Origin: Paraspadella gotoi
Lineage: Eukaryota > Chaetognatha
Assembly: GCA_051294375.1 (NCBI GenBank)
Contig: CM119267.1
Coordinates: 6,350,121 to 6,414,120, forward strand
Direction of reading: 5' to 3'
Length of the DNA: 64,000 bases
A program made the position numbers and the translations under genes. Below, piece by piece: positions 1 to 12,070 of this stretch; position 1 is the first letter of the stretch; the number at the start of each line of letters is the position of its first letter. Below the pieces are notes generated by a model, which ran no database searches, had not been told where the DNA came from, and saw nothing but the letters and a program-made list of their open reading frames with translations.

Positions 1-650
1 GGGATCGGGCATGGCTGCGGAGGGAAGGCATGAGGAATGGGGGAGAGGTGGGAGGGAGAGGAAGATGGAGGAGCCTGCGTGGGAGGGAGAGATGAGGTGA
101 AGAGGGAGGGAGGGCGAGTGACGGAGCGGCCGAGAGACTGAGGCGAACGAGCGAGGAGGAGAGGCGGCGAGGGCAGAGGGATGGAGAATAAGATATTGTG
201 AAAGAGAGGGAGGAAAAGGGGACCAGAAGAAGGCAAGAGGACTGGAAGGATGTGTGGGGAGGGAAGAAGAGAGGGGAGAGGAAGGAATGTGTGGAGGGAA
301 GGAGGGAGAGAGAAGGGGAGAGGGAGAGAGAGAGAGAGAGAGATCGTGAGGCAATGGGAAGAATAAGTTTGGTGGTGACGTAAAATAATAGAGAGTCGAA
401 ACTGTAAAGAAATGTTGATTGTTATTTTAAAACACTTTTACAAAGGGAAATCAAGAGCAACAAAACTAATAAGAAAAAGGCGAGAGAATAAGAGAAAATA
501 TAAAAGAAAGGGAAGTATGATTTAAAAGATAAAAAAAAGCGGAGAAAAAGGGAGAACGAAGAAAGAAAGAGAGAAAGAAAGAAGAAAAAGACAGAAAAAG
601 AAAAAGAGAGAAAGAGAGGTGGCCGGGCGGAATGGACAGAAAGATCGGTC
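1..650. repeat. Purine-rich (GA/GGA/AAG) tract
   Basis: The + strand is almost entirely A and G for about 650 bases, with a short pure (GA)n run near 318-344. Open frames here translate to K/R/E-rich peptides, or to F/L/S-rich peptides on the other strand, which is what composition alone produces. I see no gene. The following 651-880 is AT-rich unique sequence with nothing recognisable. Confidence 0.8.
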
Positions 651-879
651 ATCTAAGGGGAAAGACAAATAAACGTCGGTTCCTAAAGTCAACGATTTAG
701 ATAACGAAGCATAAAATTAAAAATATTAAAATATATATATTAAATTATATTAAAATATTAAATTCGATCTCGAATCGTATTCGATCGATTCGAGGTCATC
801 AAACGCTTTCGCTTTGACCCGTCGCCCTGTTCCATTGTGTAAAACGCTATTTGTTGTTCCCCCCCAAAAGAGAACTTCC

Positions 880-1345
880 CTTCCACCTCCGCCCCGTTCC
901 CCTTCCCCTTCCCCTCCCTTTTCTCCCTCATTCCCTTCCTCTTCTCCGTCGCTTTGGCGCCAATATTTAAAAAAACGAAGAATATACCTTTTTTTTCATT
1001 TCTCTCTTTCTCTGTCGTCTCGTCCCTTTCTCCCCTTTTGTCTTCTTCCTTCCATCACTCTTTTCATTCTTTCCCTCTCTCTCTCTCCTCTCTCTACTCT
1101 CTCCTCTCTCGTCTCTCTCCTCTCTCTCTCTCTCTCTTCTCCCTCTCTCTCTCTCCTCTATATCCCTTGTTATTTTCCATCCCCACCAATTCTTTCCATC
1201 TCCCCTTTTTTCTCCCCTCCTTCCTTCTTCCTCCCCTTTTTTTCCTCTCTCCTTTTTTCTCTCTCTCTTCCTCCTTCCTCCATTTCCCCCTCCGCCATTC
1301 AAATCCTCCGCTCGATCCTCTCCCTCCTTTCCGCCCTTCTTTCCA
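880..1345. repeat. Pyrimidine-rich tract with CT microsatellite
   Basis: This is C/T-rich on the + strand, with interrupted (CT)n runs around 1075-1165. The long open frames through it are S/P/L/F-rich and have no domain. It faces the purine tract at 1-650, so the two tracts have opposite strand asymmetry. Confidence 0.75.
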
Positions 1346-1639
1346 TTCACTCCAGTCGGCGTCGTTGTAGCGTCTCCGTCGGTAGAAACAGAAAAAAGAA
1401 AAGAGAGAAAAAGAGAAGAAAAGGAAAAAGAAAAGTTGCTCTCAATGCCTCCAGTTTCTCTTTTCTCCTCGACCGCCGGCGCGTCGTCGTCGTCGTTCGT
1501 CGTGTCGTCCGTCGTCGTCGTCGTTCGGTAGTGAATGGAATAAAAGAGGAACCGGTTAACAAAAGAATAATGTTGCTGATTCAAACAATCTTTGGTGGAC
1601 TGTCGAAGGGATGGGAATGCGTAGGGAGAGTAGAGGGGG

Positions 1640-2340
1640 CAGCTAGAAAGAGGCGGTCTAGAGCGAGTACGCGTCGGCGCCGGCGGCGCGGGAGTTTCGA
1701 TCGAACGGCGGGAGAGGGATGTCGGCCAGAGGTTGTCGCAGCGCCTCGGGGCGTTATGGCGCTGAGGGCGTGGCGCGAAGAACCGCCCCGCGTCTAGGGT
1801 GAGTTCTCGACTGACGGCGACGCCTCCGAGACGCCGATTGGGGCGCGGCGGCGCGCTGCGGCGAAACGGAAGGGCGTTTCCGAGAGATCAATCTCTCCTC
1901 GGATCGTCGAATTTTAACGTCGCAGCAGAGCGCGCCGGGCGTCAATGTCGGCATTTCGGTCGCCGTGCCACCGGGCCTCATGCTCCGTCGCGCGCCCGAA
2001 CGCCGACGCCAGGGCGCAATGCTCATGGCGTCGCCAGCGCCGGAAGGATCGACGCAATGCGGGCGGTTACGGACATGAGCGCTATAAGCGGAGGCGTCCC
2101 ACGGCGGCGTCGGCGGTGGCGCTTTCCGGTCAACGACGTCCGTCAAAGTCTTTAGTCGCCTGAAAAATCGCCTTTGTTTTTTTCTTTTTCTTTTTTTAGT
2201 GTCCTCGTTGACGCTGACGGCGTTTCGATAATCCGCCAGCCGGACGAACGATAACGATACGACGAAAAACTGAAAAGAAGACGACGACGACTGACGACGC
2301 CCGCAGTCATGCATAAAGTCGTCGAAAAAGTTTTCTTATT
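1640..2340. promoter_or_regulatory. CpG-rich block (possible CpG island or promoter), no gene identified
   Basis: CpG is abundant and GC is clearly higher than in flanking DNA, following a short GTC/CGT run near 1480-1525. Overlapping open frames exist on both strands (for example 1799-2155 + and 1754-2314 -), but both are R/P/A-rich as expected from GC-rich DNA and neither matches a family I know. A TATAA-like string lies near 2080. A promoter role is inference from composition only. The G/T-rich 2400-2630 and AT-rich 2640-2814 that follow contain nothing I recognise. Confidence 0.3.
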
Positions 2341-2814
2341 TCTTCTTCCGTACATCGTCGTCGTCGCTCGTCGGTCACGAACGATCCTGAGATATGAAAA
2401 CGTCGGGTCAGTGGAGGTTAATGGCGGAATAGCGTAGTGGTGAATGGGTGGGTAAGTTGAAAGGCGGGGAGGTAGGGGATGCTGGAGAAGGAGGGGGCGT
2501 AGATTGAAATGTGGTGGGCGGGGAAGAAAGGTGGTGACGAATTGAAGGGGGAGGGTGCAAAGGGTGTTGCGATGAGGGCGTTGGTGAGTGAGTGTGAGTT
2601 GATGTGAAGGGTGAAGTGGGAGAATAAAAGATCGGAATTTATTTAATGACGTTTGGAGTTTTTTGTTTGTTCGTTTGGATGTTTAATAATTAACAAACTG
2701 TTGTGGAGATAAATGATCCCTTTATTTCCAGAAGAAAACTGTATGTGTAACTTATCCCAATTCTTGTATATACGAAATATTCGTCGAATATGTTTACCTA
2801 AAGGTAGCTAATAT

Positions 2815-5800
2815 TCAAAATTTAATTGTTAGAACCTTAAAATATAAAGTATATTTATTTTACCGAGTTAAAATATTTTGTTTTATCAATAAAAGATTAT
2901 TAGTTGAATAAAACTAGCTACATTTATATATTTAAAAAAATCTTTCTATGCTAAAACGAGCGTTCCACTGACATTTACAGATAAACAACATCAATTGTTT
3001 TTTTTGTGTGTGTATTTTTTTTAGAAAAATGATATATTCTCTTCACAAAGAGATGAATTAACAACAGAAACAAGAACAACAACGACGACGATGACGACGA
3101 AGACAACGAATTATTAAGGATTATTACCAGCGGCAACAAAAGGTTTTTTTTTAAAACGAAGTCAGACGAGATTCGCGGACATTAAGACTTCAAGTGGAAT
3201 CAGATCTCAAGAACCGGTCCGCTCCCACTTCTCCTCCCACACAGCTCCTCTCCGAAAAGAACTGAAAAGGACTCGTGACTCTGAAGACAAATTCGTCTAC
3301 CTCTTTTGTCGTCGTCGTCGTCGTCGTCATCGTCGTCGTCTCCTTCCAATCTTTCGACGTCGACGGTCATTCCTCACTCTGTCTCTTCGGATCCGCAACA
3401 ATGGATCTGGATTTCTCTCTCCCTCTTTCTCTCTCTCTCGGACTTTCTCTCTCTCTCTCTGTCTCTCTTTACTCTCTCTCCCTCTCCCTCTCTCTTTCAC
3501 GCTCTTTACCTCTCTCTCTTTCTCTGTTTCTCTCTGTCGCTCTCTCTCTCTGCGTGCTCGCGTCATCTCTTACTCAATACTCCAGCTTCTCTGGATCGCT
3601 CTTTCTATTCTCTTCGTCCATCTCTGGTCATGCCTGCCATGCAATGCGGTACTCTCATGCGTTCATCCTACTTCATTCTCTCTAATATCTCTACTCATTA
3701 TACAATGAATGCAATAATAACTAGCCGTCGGACCATACTCTCTCTTCTCCGTCGTGCTACTGCTCATGTACGTAAGTCTACTTTTATACATATCCATATC
3801 TACTTATTACCCATTCAAAATCACACGAGCGAATGGTTATACTATTATTTTGTCTCTCTATTCCGCCCTTATCTGATTCTTCTTCTCTTTCGACAATCTA
3901 ATACCATCTCAGTCGAACTCTCCTCTCAAAATCTTTCATCATTCATACCTCTTCGTCCCTCCTCTTCTTTCTACTCCCTCCATTCTTCTCTTTCTCTCTC
4001 CTCGCTCTTCTATAACTCTATTCCTCGATGCAATCGTAAATTTGCACCCGTAACAAACCAATAACCTCGTGATCTCCTCATAAACCTGCGCCAGGCGCCC
4101 GAGCCGACTGTTCGTCCAACGTGCTCTATGGACACCTGGGTATGGGACGTGGGCTTTGTCGATTACTTAACTTTATGAAAAGAGGAAAAAGTAGGATACT
4201 GGAATGGTGTTCGCAAAGGGAGGTGTGATAGAATATATTAGTGAAGATATTCTGATATCCAATACAATACATGAAAAGTTGAGCATATAATATGATAGAA
4301 AAACAATAAATGGAGGAGGAGAAAAGAGGAGGAGAGTACTGCTGGCTAAGAGACAGGTTAACAAAAGATGATTGGCGAATAAATAAACAAAATATTTCAA
4401 ATAAAAGAGGCAGTATTCTCTGCCAGATATGGATGTACCTCTAGTTCTCAGTCTCGGCCGAAGTAAATAATCTTAGTCTCTTGTCCTCTTATCGCGCGCT
4501 TCCTTCGTGCTCTATCATCTCTCTCTCTCTTGTGCTTACCATTATCCGGGTAAAAATAATATACTATTTTCTACGCGTTTAATCTTTCGCTCTTCTCCTG
4601 ATCTACGAATGGAAGAACGACTGGTGTCGTACTCGCATCCGTCTCGTCTGTCGTCGTATTCTGTCGTCAGCATCGGTTGTTTCTTTGTTTACCGTGTCAA
4701 ATCGCGCTTGATGCTCGACAAGGCCTTAATTGTCTCTCTCTCTGCGCGTCATATGGGTGTATGCAATCACCTTTTGTTAACTACTTTTTTATATCAAATA
4801 TTAAAAGGAATAAACGATTTTTGATCTAAGTTCATTGTTTTCTTCTTTACTTTTTTTTTGGTGTAAGCCAACGGTTACTCATTAATTCTTTTCTTACTCT
4901 CAATCTCTCTAAGTCTTTTCCGTCTCAGTCTCATCTAGTCGATCGTTTGTGCGTACGCAGTCTCTATTATATTTTCCTCTTTTTCGATCCATGTTTCTTT
5001 TCCTTTTTTTTTTTTCGATCCGTGAGTTTAAATATAATAGCGAAGCTGAAACACCGGACCGACGGACGGACGGACTGACAGACGGATATTCGTCTGAGAA
5101 CGTTAAGACGTGAGGAAAGAGAGTCTCTGTGATTTGTATAGAGAAGCGAGATTCCAAAATAATTATTTCCAAGAAGTGGAGTTATTTGATTGATAAAGCT
5201 CCCGGAACATGTTTTCTTATGATACTAGTTTTTTTAAAAAAGGTGAAAGATGCGTTTATTAATAAAATTTAGCCAAAAAAAATATACATAAAGAACTTGA
5301 TCACAAGCAGTAGCGCACATTATGTAAATAACAGTGATTTGAGAACAAAAGGTAGTATCACTTCGTTTACAGAGGAAAAAGTCCGTTTCTGTAGTATTAA
5401 CTTTTAATAGTGCCTATTGAGAAGATGCTGAGTGAGGAAGCGAAGCATCGAGTAACGTGCCGGAACACACGGAGGAGAGAGTGAAGGATGAGAAGAAAGC
5501 CGGCTCCTGAAATGAGCATGAAATCAGAAAAGAGCAAAAGTAGGAATAACCGCGTTCGTCTCGAAGTCACGTCAGAGAGAAGGAGACCATCGGTCTCCGG
5601 TCTACTAATAGATAATGAAAACCTACATGGAGTGAATAGGCAAAAATCTCTCGAATACTTATCTACATACTTACACACAACAACTTCCTCGCGTTGTCCG
5701 GAAAAAACCAATCGGGCTCTCGGATTTCGTGCTTTCTCCTAACTTTTTCATGGAATCCCGGAGTCTGAGAGGTTCCGTCTTCTCGCTGTTTGCTACAATT

Positions 5801-5883
5801 GCCGATTAAAGATATTTAATCTCTAGTCACTACATCAACTGTCACCACTGCGGCCACCACGTTGCGCAAAGCAATACATCCTC
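2815..5883 (+). repeat. Segmental repeat B, copy 1
   Basis: Sequence from about 2815 to the gap at 5884 recurs in the same order and orientation at 5909-8610. Shared landmarks are an AT-rich block (2830-2940 and 5920-6060), a CGT run and CT tracts (3300-3560 and about 6630-7140), and the segment with tandem GGAC near 5055-5085 that matches 8030-8055. The copies differ by many small insertions and deletions. No convincing gene lies inside; the open frames are CT-tract translations. Confidence 0.7.
3309..3341. repeat. (CGT)n microsatellite
   Basis: A run of CGT triplets with one CAT interruption is followed by about 150 bases of CT-rich sequence (3415-3560). Confidence 0.85.
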
Positions 5884-5908
5884 NNNNNNNNNNNNNNNNN
5901 NNNNNNNN
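5884..5908. other. Assembly gap, 25 N
   Basis: The gap falls exactly at the junction between the two copies of segmental repeat B, so the tandem arrangement of the copies is not proven by continuous sequence. Confidence 0.95.
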
Positions 5909-7087
5909 CAAAATTTTATTTTGTAGAACCTTAAAATATAAAGAGGTTATTTATTTTACCCGATCCGACGTTCTTGTTAAAATAGGAGTATTTTTGTTTC
6001 TTATCTCAATTATATAAAAGATTATTTAGTTGAATAAAATAAGCCAGGTACATTGTAGTAGTATATTTTTTTAAAAAAATCTGTTTTGATGGCTTAAAAC
6101 GGAGCGGTGTTTGCTTCCACTGACATTGTTACAGATCATAAACAGACATCAATTGTTTTTGTGTGTGTATTTTTTAGAAAAAAAGAATGATAATATTTCT
6201 CTTCACAAGATAGAAGATGAGATTTAACTACTAGCAACAAGAGCAACAACGACTGACTAAAACCCAAGAACCCACAGACGACAAAAGACGACGGACGAAC
6301 GACGACTGACGACGGACACACCTGTCGAGACGACGAAACGGGAAAATTCTTATTGGAATTTTACCAGCGGGCATAAACAAAAGTTTCTTTTTCTGTTTTT
6401 AAAGCGAAGGTCAGACGAGTAATTCGCGGAAACCACAATTAAGGACTTTCAAGTGCGGTCAGAATCTATCAATGCTGACGTCAATACACTCAGGTTCTTC
6501 CCGCCGCTCGCATCTTCTTCCTCACCCACACAGCTCCTCTCCGGGGAAAAGGAACTGAAAACAGGGGAATCGTGACTGTCCTGGAAGACATGTAATCTCG
6601 GTTCTAACCTTTTCATTGTCTCGTCCTGTCGTCGTCGCGTATAATCACTAATCTCCGATTGTCTTCTCGTCCCAATCCTTTCGAGCTCCGGTCTCTCGAG
6701 GTCAATATCTCTCACCTCTGGTCCTCTTCGGGATCCACGCGTGACTGTACAATGGATCTGTGGAACATTTTCTTCTCCACTTCTCCTACTCTCTCCACCT
6801 CGGAGACCTTCTCTCTCTCTCTCTGTCTTCCTCTCTCTTTATACTCCTCCCCCCCCCCCTCTTCCCTCACCGTTCGTCTTAGCGGAGTGTTTAGCTCGTC
6901 TAGCGCGTGTTCGCTCCTGTCTATCGGTTCGCTGTTCGCCTTTCCCTCTCTCTTCCACCGGGCTCTTTACCCTCCGCTCTCTCTCTCTTCTGTTCTTTCG
7001 ATTCTCTCTGGGTCTTTTCTCTCTTCTCTTCACTCTTCTCTGTTCGCTCCTCTCTCTCTCTCTCTCTCCTCTCTCTTCTCTCTCTTC

Positions 7088-7092
<5 letters not shown>

Positions 7093-7139
<47 letters not shown>
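7093..7139. repeat. (CT)n microsatellite
   Basis: A pure CT run of about 47 bases sits within a wider CT-rich block at 6810-7139. Confidence 0.9.
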
Positions 7140-7142
<3 letters not shown>

Positions 7143-7258
7143 GCCTTCTCGTAACCTAATTCCTACTGTTACCTTTCAAAATCCCCGATGTCTTTACTTT
7201 CTTCTATTTCGCACTCACTTCTCCCTCACTTCCATCTCCTCATTCTCTCTTCTCTCTC

Positions 7259-7269
<11 letters not shown>

Positions 7270-7330
<61 letters not shown>
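7270..7330. repeat. (CT)n microsatellite
   Basis: A pure CT run of about 60 bases. Unique sequence follows, then a purine-rich stretch at 7420-7565. Confidence 0.9.
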
Positions 7331-7333
<3 letters not shown>

Positions 7334-7737
7334 ACAATACGACTCCACTGCGCAGGCGCGAGGCCGAACTCGCAACGCGAAGGCCCCGGGATGACGGCCT
7401 TTGCGATCGGACAACTCAATAGAGGGAAGAAGGAGTGAGGGGAAAGAGGGATGAAAGAAAGAATGAATGGAAGCGAATCAGAAAAAATGAAAAGTGAGAG
7501 AAAAGAGGAAAAAATGAGGAGGAAGAGGAGGAGGAAGAGGAAGAGAGAGAAAAAAGGATGGAAGAAAAAAAAATCATTGGAGTATCGCAAATGGAGTCCA
7601 GTCGCGTTATCTCTGTCTCAATCGCTCTCTCATTCTCTCTCTCTCTCTCTCTCTCTCTTGTGCTATTATCCGGGAAAAAAATCTTTTTCTACGGTTTTTT
7701 AATTTTCTCCCTTCCTGATCTCGTGGAAGAAACGAGG

Positions 7738-7770
<33 letters not shown>

Positions 7771-7805
7771 TGTTGTCTTTGTTACCGTCGTCATCGCCGA
7801 TGTCG
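7738..7805. repeat. Degenerate (CGT)n tract
   Basis: CGT triplets with CAT and TGT interruptions. They occupy the position in repeat B that holds degenerate CGT-containing sequence near 4630-4670 in copy 1. Confidence 0.6.
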
Positions 7806-8753
7806 ACAAGGCGTTATTTATTATTGCCATCATCTATATACCTTTTATTACATAAAATATTTTTATCAATAAGTTATTTTTTCATGACCAAGGGTTACTA
7901 TTAATCTTCTTACCAATCAAAGTTTTCGTCAGCATCATCGTCGTTGTCGTCGTCGTCTTCCCTCGATCTTTCGTCCAGTTCTTTTTTTTTCGATCCGATG
8001 AGTTAAAATAATAGCGAAGCTGAACACCGGACCGACGGACGGACGGACGGACAGACGGATATTCGTTGAGAAGCGTAGAGTGAGAAGAGTCTGGATCTTG
8101 TGAGAAGCGAGATTCAAAATAATTATTTCCAAGAAGTGGATATATTTATATGATAAAGCTCCGGAACATGTTTCTTATGATACTAGTTTTAAAAAAGTGA
8201 AAGATGCGTATATAAAATTTAGCCAAAAAATATACATTTAAAGCCTGATCAAGATGCAATTAGTAAATGAACAGTGAGTGAGAACCGAGAGATGAGAAGC
8301 GAAGATCGAGAAGCGGACACACGGAGAGAAATGAGAAGCGGTTCTTGAAAAGCGATCGGACGCGTTCGTCTCGAGTCAATCGAGGAGAAGCATCGGTTCC
8401 CGTCTCTTGTCCAGACTCTGAGTGGAACAACGACAACAAGTACAACAACGACAACTCCTCGCGTTTTGTCCGGAACCAATCGGGTCGATGCTTTCGCTTA
8501 GCTACTTTTTTTTCATTTGAATTCTGAGGCTCAGAGTTTTCGTTCTTATCCTGTTCTGCACATTGCTAAATACACACTGCACGATGCGCACAGTTGCAAA
8601 GCAATATGTCTTAACTGTCGCTCTGGATTTAATGTAATTTTTTTTTTATTTATACATCTTTAGCCTTTATTTTCATTTTTAAAATATCTTACGGTAAACT
8701 AAAAGAGATACGAATAAAAGATAATAAATAACCACGAATTTAAGTACGTACAT

Positions 8754-8939
8754 GTGTGTCCCAATGGTACTGTCGGTTTATAAAAGCTTACTGCTCCTAT
8801 ACCAGATTGAAAAACATGAATTCATGCTCATGAATAAGCGCACAAGTATGGACCATTTCATAGGATACCTAAATCTTAAAAAATTCACACAGTTCTGAAT
8901 GATATGTAAAAGTTAGCGGACAGTACCGTTGGGACACAC
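8754..8939. mobile_element. MITE-like element with about 23-bp terminal inverted repeats
   Basis: The left end starts GTGTGTCCCAATGGTACTGT. The reverse complement of the right end starts GTGTGTCCCAACGGTACTGT, one mismatch across 20 bases, and the similarity continues a few bases inward. The 186-bp interior is non-coding and A/T-rich. The end sequence resembles the GTGTGTCCC-type ends of Tc1/mariner-related non-autonomous elements of invertebrates, but I cannot assign a family. I do not see a clean target duplication: the flanks are ACAT on the left and TCTAG on the right, with a TA near each side. It lies in otherwise unique sequence between repeat B and a CT array. Confidence 0.6.
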
Positions 8940-9160
8940 TCTAGGAGGGACGTTTTAAAAGACAGAATCGGGATTATGATGGACGAGTTTGTCTCTTCCA
9001 TTCCTTTTGTGAGATATTACTGATAATTACTAAATGGGTCATTAAATATTTTGATAGATTGTAAAACTTTCTAACCCACGAGATCTTTCTATTCACCAAC
9101 TAGAAAATCGGATGCATCTTCGGACGTTCTTTCTGTAAAGTCCGAAGGAAGTTATCGCAA

Positions 9161-9162
<2 letters not shown>

Positions 9163-9246
<84 letters not shown>
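9163..9246. repeat. (CT)n microsatellite cluster
   Basis: Three pure CT runs are separated by single extra T bases. Unique, slightly GC-rich sequence follows (9247-9500) with no identifiable gene, then a gap at 9512-9659. Confidence 0.9.
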
Positions 9247-9769
9247 CTCCTCCCATTCCCGTATAGAGCCACAATCGCACAAAACCTGCTTCATCCGGTC
9301 GCAGTTTCGCGCCAAAGCGACGGCACGGAGCCTCTCGCCTCGGAACCGACGGCCAGTTATCAATGCCCACAACATAAAAACTTTTTTTTTTCTCTCTTCT
9401 GCCGCGAGAGCGAGAGAGAGAGGGAGGGAGATGTAGGGAGAGAGGAAGAAGAGATGAGATGATGGGATTAGGGCGGACTTCGGCATGAGAGTTGCAAAGA
9501 TCTCTCTCTTTNNNNNNNNNNNNNNNNNNNNNNNNNNNNNNNNNNNNNNNNNNNNNNNNNNNNNNNNNNNNNNNNNNNNNNNNNNNNNNNNNNNNNNNNN
9601 NNNNNNNNNNNNNNNNNNNNNNNNNNNNNNNNNNNNNNNNNNNNNNNNNNNNNNNNNNNATTTTTCGCCATGTTGCAAATAGTTGCGAGTTTAAATTAAC
9701 ATAAAAACTAGTGACGATTGAGTTAAATGCCGCCGGAGGAGACGAGCCGAGAAGTTCCGATTCATTTTC

Positions 9770-10135
9770 CTCCCTCTCTCCCTCTCTCTCTCTCTCTTCT
9801 GTCTTCCTCTTTCTCCCTATTCTCCACTTTTCTCCTTTTTCTCTCCTTTCTTCCTTCCTTTTCTCCTAATCCTTCTTTCTTTCCTATTTTATTTATTCCC
9901 TCTCTTTCCTCCTTCCTATCTTCTTTTTCTAGCTCCTTTTCTCTTTCATCTTCCCCTGCTTCCCTTTCTCCTCTCCTTTTCTTCCTTCCCTCCCCTCCTT
10001 ATCTTCCTCTTATCTTTCTCTTTCCCTTTTTCACTCTCTCCTCCCCTACTCCTCCTTTCCTCCCCTTCTCCTCCTCCTTTCCTCCCCTCCTCCATTCCTC
10101 CCCCTCCTCCTCCTCTTCCTCCTTTCCTCGCTTCC
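9770..10135. repeat. Pyrimidine-rich tract
   Basis: About 360 bases of C/T-rich sequence between a gap (9512-9659) and unique sequence. The overlapping open frame is S/F/P/L-rich and is not considered a gene. Confidence 0.75.
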
Positions 10136-10452
10136 TCCGCGTTTTTTATGAGAATTTCTCTACCATCGACTTTGAGGCGATTTCTCCATTTTTCCGCGCG
10201 ATTTAACTTTTCTCTTTCCGGTCAATCTCTCGCTCTCCATCGCTCTTTGACTCTGCAACGCTATATCTCGCTCTCGCTCTCTCTCTCTCTCTGGCATCAG
10301 TCGTTGACTCGCCAAGTCCAGGGCTAACTCTCTCTCTCTCTTTCTCACGCTCCGCTTCAGTCTTTCTCAATATTTCTTATCCTTCCATTCACTATCTCGC
10401 TCTCTATCTCGCTCTTTCTGGTCACAGATTCATTCTCATCTGATTATCTTTC

Positions 10453-10971
10453 TTGCCACAGCCTTCCGTGTGCATCTTCAAGAAATATCGCCACAGCTTC
10501 ACCGCATTATCCCAACAGCATCGCCGCATTATTACCGCATTTTCACCGCAGTATCGCCGCAATCCGCATCGCTACTTCCGCCGCCTTCTTCGCCGCTGGC
10601 AACAACCGACCATCCCTGACGATCACCCCTACCGTCCACCAAGGACGATCACCCCTACAAATGAACATTACCGACTACCCCTGCCGACAATCCCAACCGA
10701 CCGACAAACCGCCCACCGCTGGCCGACGCGCAACGGCGAGTCATCAGAATTTCATCGGGACGGACGTCGTTGGCGGGCGGGCTGTCGGCGGCGGCGGACA
10801 AGCGGCGGTCCGGCGGCCCGACTCTTGTTAGAGAAATACTACTTCCATCTTAATGACACAACTAGATGCCTATTGTCCCCGAGAAATTGTCGCCCCAGAG
10901 ACGAGAGAGATTATGCAATACATTACTTTTTAATTTTTTCGTCTCTTTTTATTTTAAGGTTTTTTTTTTAA
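10453..10971 (+). CDS. Unidentified open frame, 172 codons, doubtful
   Basis: This frame is not from a simple tract: it reads through a degenerate repeat built on ATCGCCGCAT-like units (10480-10590) and then a GC-rich segment, giving an H/R/P/T-rich peptide. It lacks an ATG at the listed start, shows no domain I recognise, and runs across the boundary of unit A at 10888, where the homologous sequence in the second A copy is preceded by different DNA. It could be a degenerate exon or chance. I give it little weight. Confidence 0.12.
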   Translation: MPQPSVCIFKKYRHSFTALSQQHRRIITAFSPQYRRNPHRYFRRLLRRWQQPTIPDDHPYRPPRTITPTNEHYRLPLPTIPTDRQTAHRWPTRNGESSEFHRDGRRWRAGCRRRRTSGGPAARLLLEKYYFHLNDTTRCLLSPRNCRPRDERDYAIHYFLIFSSLFILRFFF

Positions 10972-11394
10972 GGCGGGAGAAGGAGCTCATTGTAAATACT
11001 AAGGGTTTTTTTTCCGTCGCTTGAAATTCATCAGTTGTTCTTTTCTCTCTCTCTCTCTCTCTCTCTTCTGGTCCTCCTCCTCTCTCGTTCGTCTCTCCGT
11101 TTCGGGTCGCTACTCTCTCTTCCTTCTCTTCTGTCACGCTGTGACCCGCGATGGGGAGGGCGCAGCAGCCGCGCCGAAAGAGAATGATGACCCAAAAACG
11201 TGATTTACTGCACAGAGAAGAAGAAAAATAAAGAGAAAAAAACCAAATTCTCTTTCCTCCACCAGGCAAACACTTGCTTCCACCGACGGGTGTTTTTCTT
11301 TTTTTTTTTTTTTAGACAGAAAGGAAGAGAGAAAAAATAATGAGTTTTGGAAGTATAGAAAATTAGAGAAAAAGATGATTGTGTCGTCAGCCCA

Positions 11395-12070
11395 GTAAGA
11401 GAGAGAGGAGGAGAAGGAGGAGGGAGGGGAGAGGAAAGGAGGGAGGAGAAGGGATGAGGGTAGAAAATAAAAATTGTAAGAGGGAGAGTAAGAAAATGGA
11501 AAAAGAAAATGGAAAAGTAGAGAAAGGAAGGGCAAAAGAAGGGAAAGGAAGAGAGATGATGGGAGGAAAGGAGAAAAAGAAGGAAAGAAGGAAAGGAGAA
11601 AAAAGAAAGGAAGAAGGAAAGGAGAAAAAAGACAAGAAACGAAAAAAGAAGATAGGGGGGGAGAAAAAAAGGAAGAAGGAAAGTGGAGAAAAGGAAAAGG
11701 AAAGAAGGAAGGAGAAAAAAAAGGAAGAAGGAAAGAGAAAAGAAGGAAAGAAGGAAAAGGAAGAAAAAAGAAAGAGGAAAAGTAGGAGAAGAGAAATAAG
11801 GATAGAAAGAAAGGAGAAAAAAGAAAAGGGAAGAAGAAAGGAGAAAAAAAAACGCGAAGAAGGAAAGGAGAAAAAATAGAAACGGAAAGAAGGAAAGGAG
11901 AAAAAAGAAAAGGAAAGGAGAAAAATAAAAGGAAAGAAAGGAAAGGAGAAAAATAAAAGGAAAGAAGGAAAGGAAAAATAAAAGGAAAGAAGAAGAAAAA
12001 GAAAAAGGAAAGAAGGAAGGAGAAAAAAGAAAAGAAAAGAAGGAAGGAGAAAAAAGAAAGGAAAGAAGTG
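11395..12070. repeat. Purine minisatellite, GGAAA/GGAGAAAA units
   Basis: About 675 bases of imperfect GGAAAGAAGGAAAGGAGAAAA-type units with no pyrimidines for long stretches. Both strands are open for translation (K/R/E-rich or F/L/S-rich) purely because of composition. The copies are at 20986-21661 and, broken by a gap, in inverted form at about 33330-33830. Confidence 0.85.

Larger units (their letters stand above)
5909..8610 (+). repeat. Segmental repeat B, copy 2
   Basis: This is the second direct copy of 2815-5883. It begins immediately after the gap with the sequence matching about 2815 and ends near 8610, where its GCAAAGCAATA string matches the last bases before the gap in copy 1. 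Large (CT)n arrays at 7093-7139 and 7270-7330, and a GA-rich stretch at 7420-7560, are longer than or absent from copy 1. Confidence 0.7.

Noticed and set aside
422-1797. Long open frames on both strands in purine and pyrimidine tracts (also at 9727-10206, 11205-12083, 20796-21674, 33191-33895, 57760-58307 and others)
   Set aside because: Their residues follow directly from GA, CT, GGAAA or GAC composition, both strands are open at once, and no domain or codon structure is visible.
1754-2314. CpG-rich 186-codon minus-strand frame as a gene
   Set aside because: An equally good frame exists on the other strand, residues are R/P/A/S-rich from composition, and no motif is seen.
5035-5100. GGAC tandem near 5060 and 8035 as a separate satellite
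   Set aside because: Only a few units in each place, and both belong to segmental repeat B.
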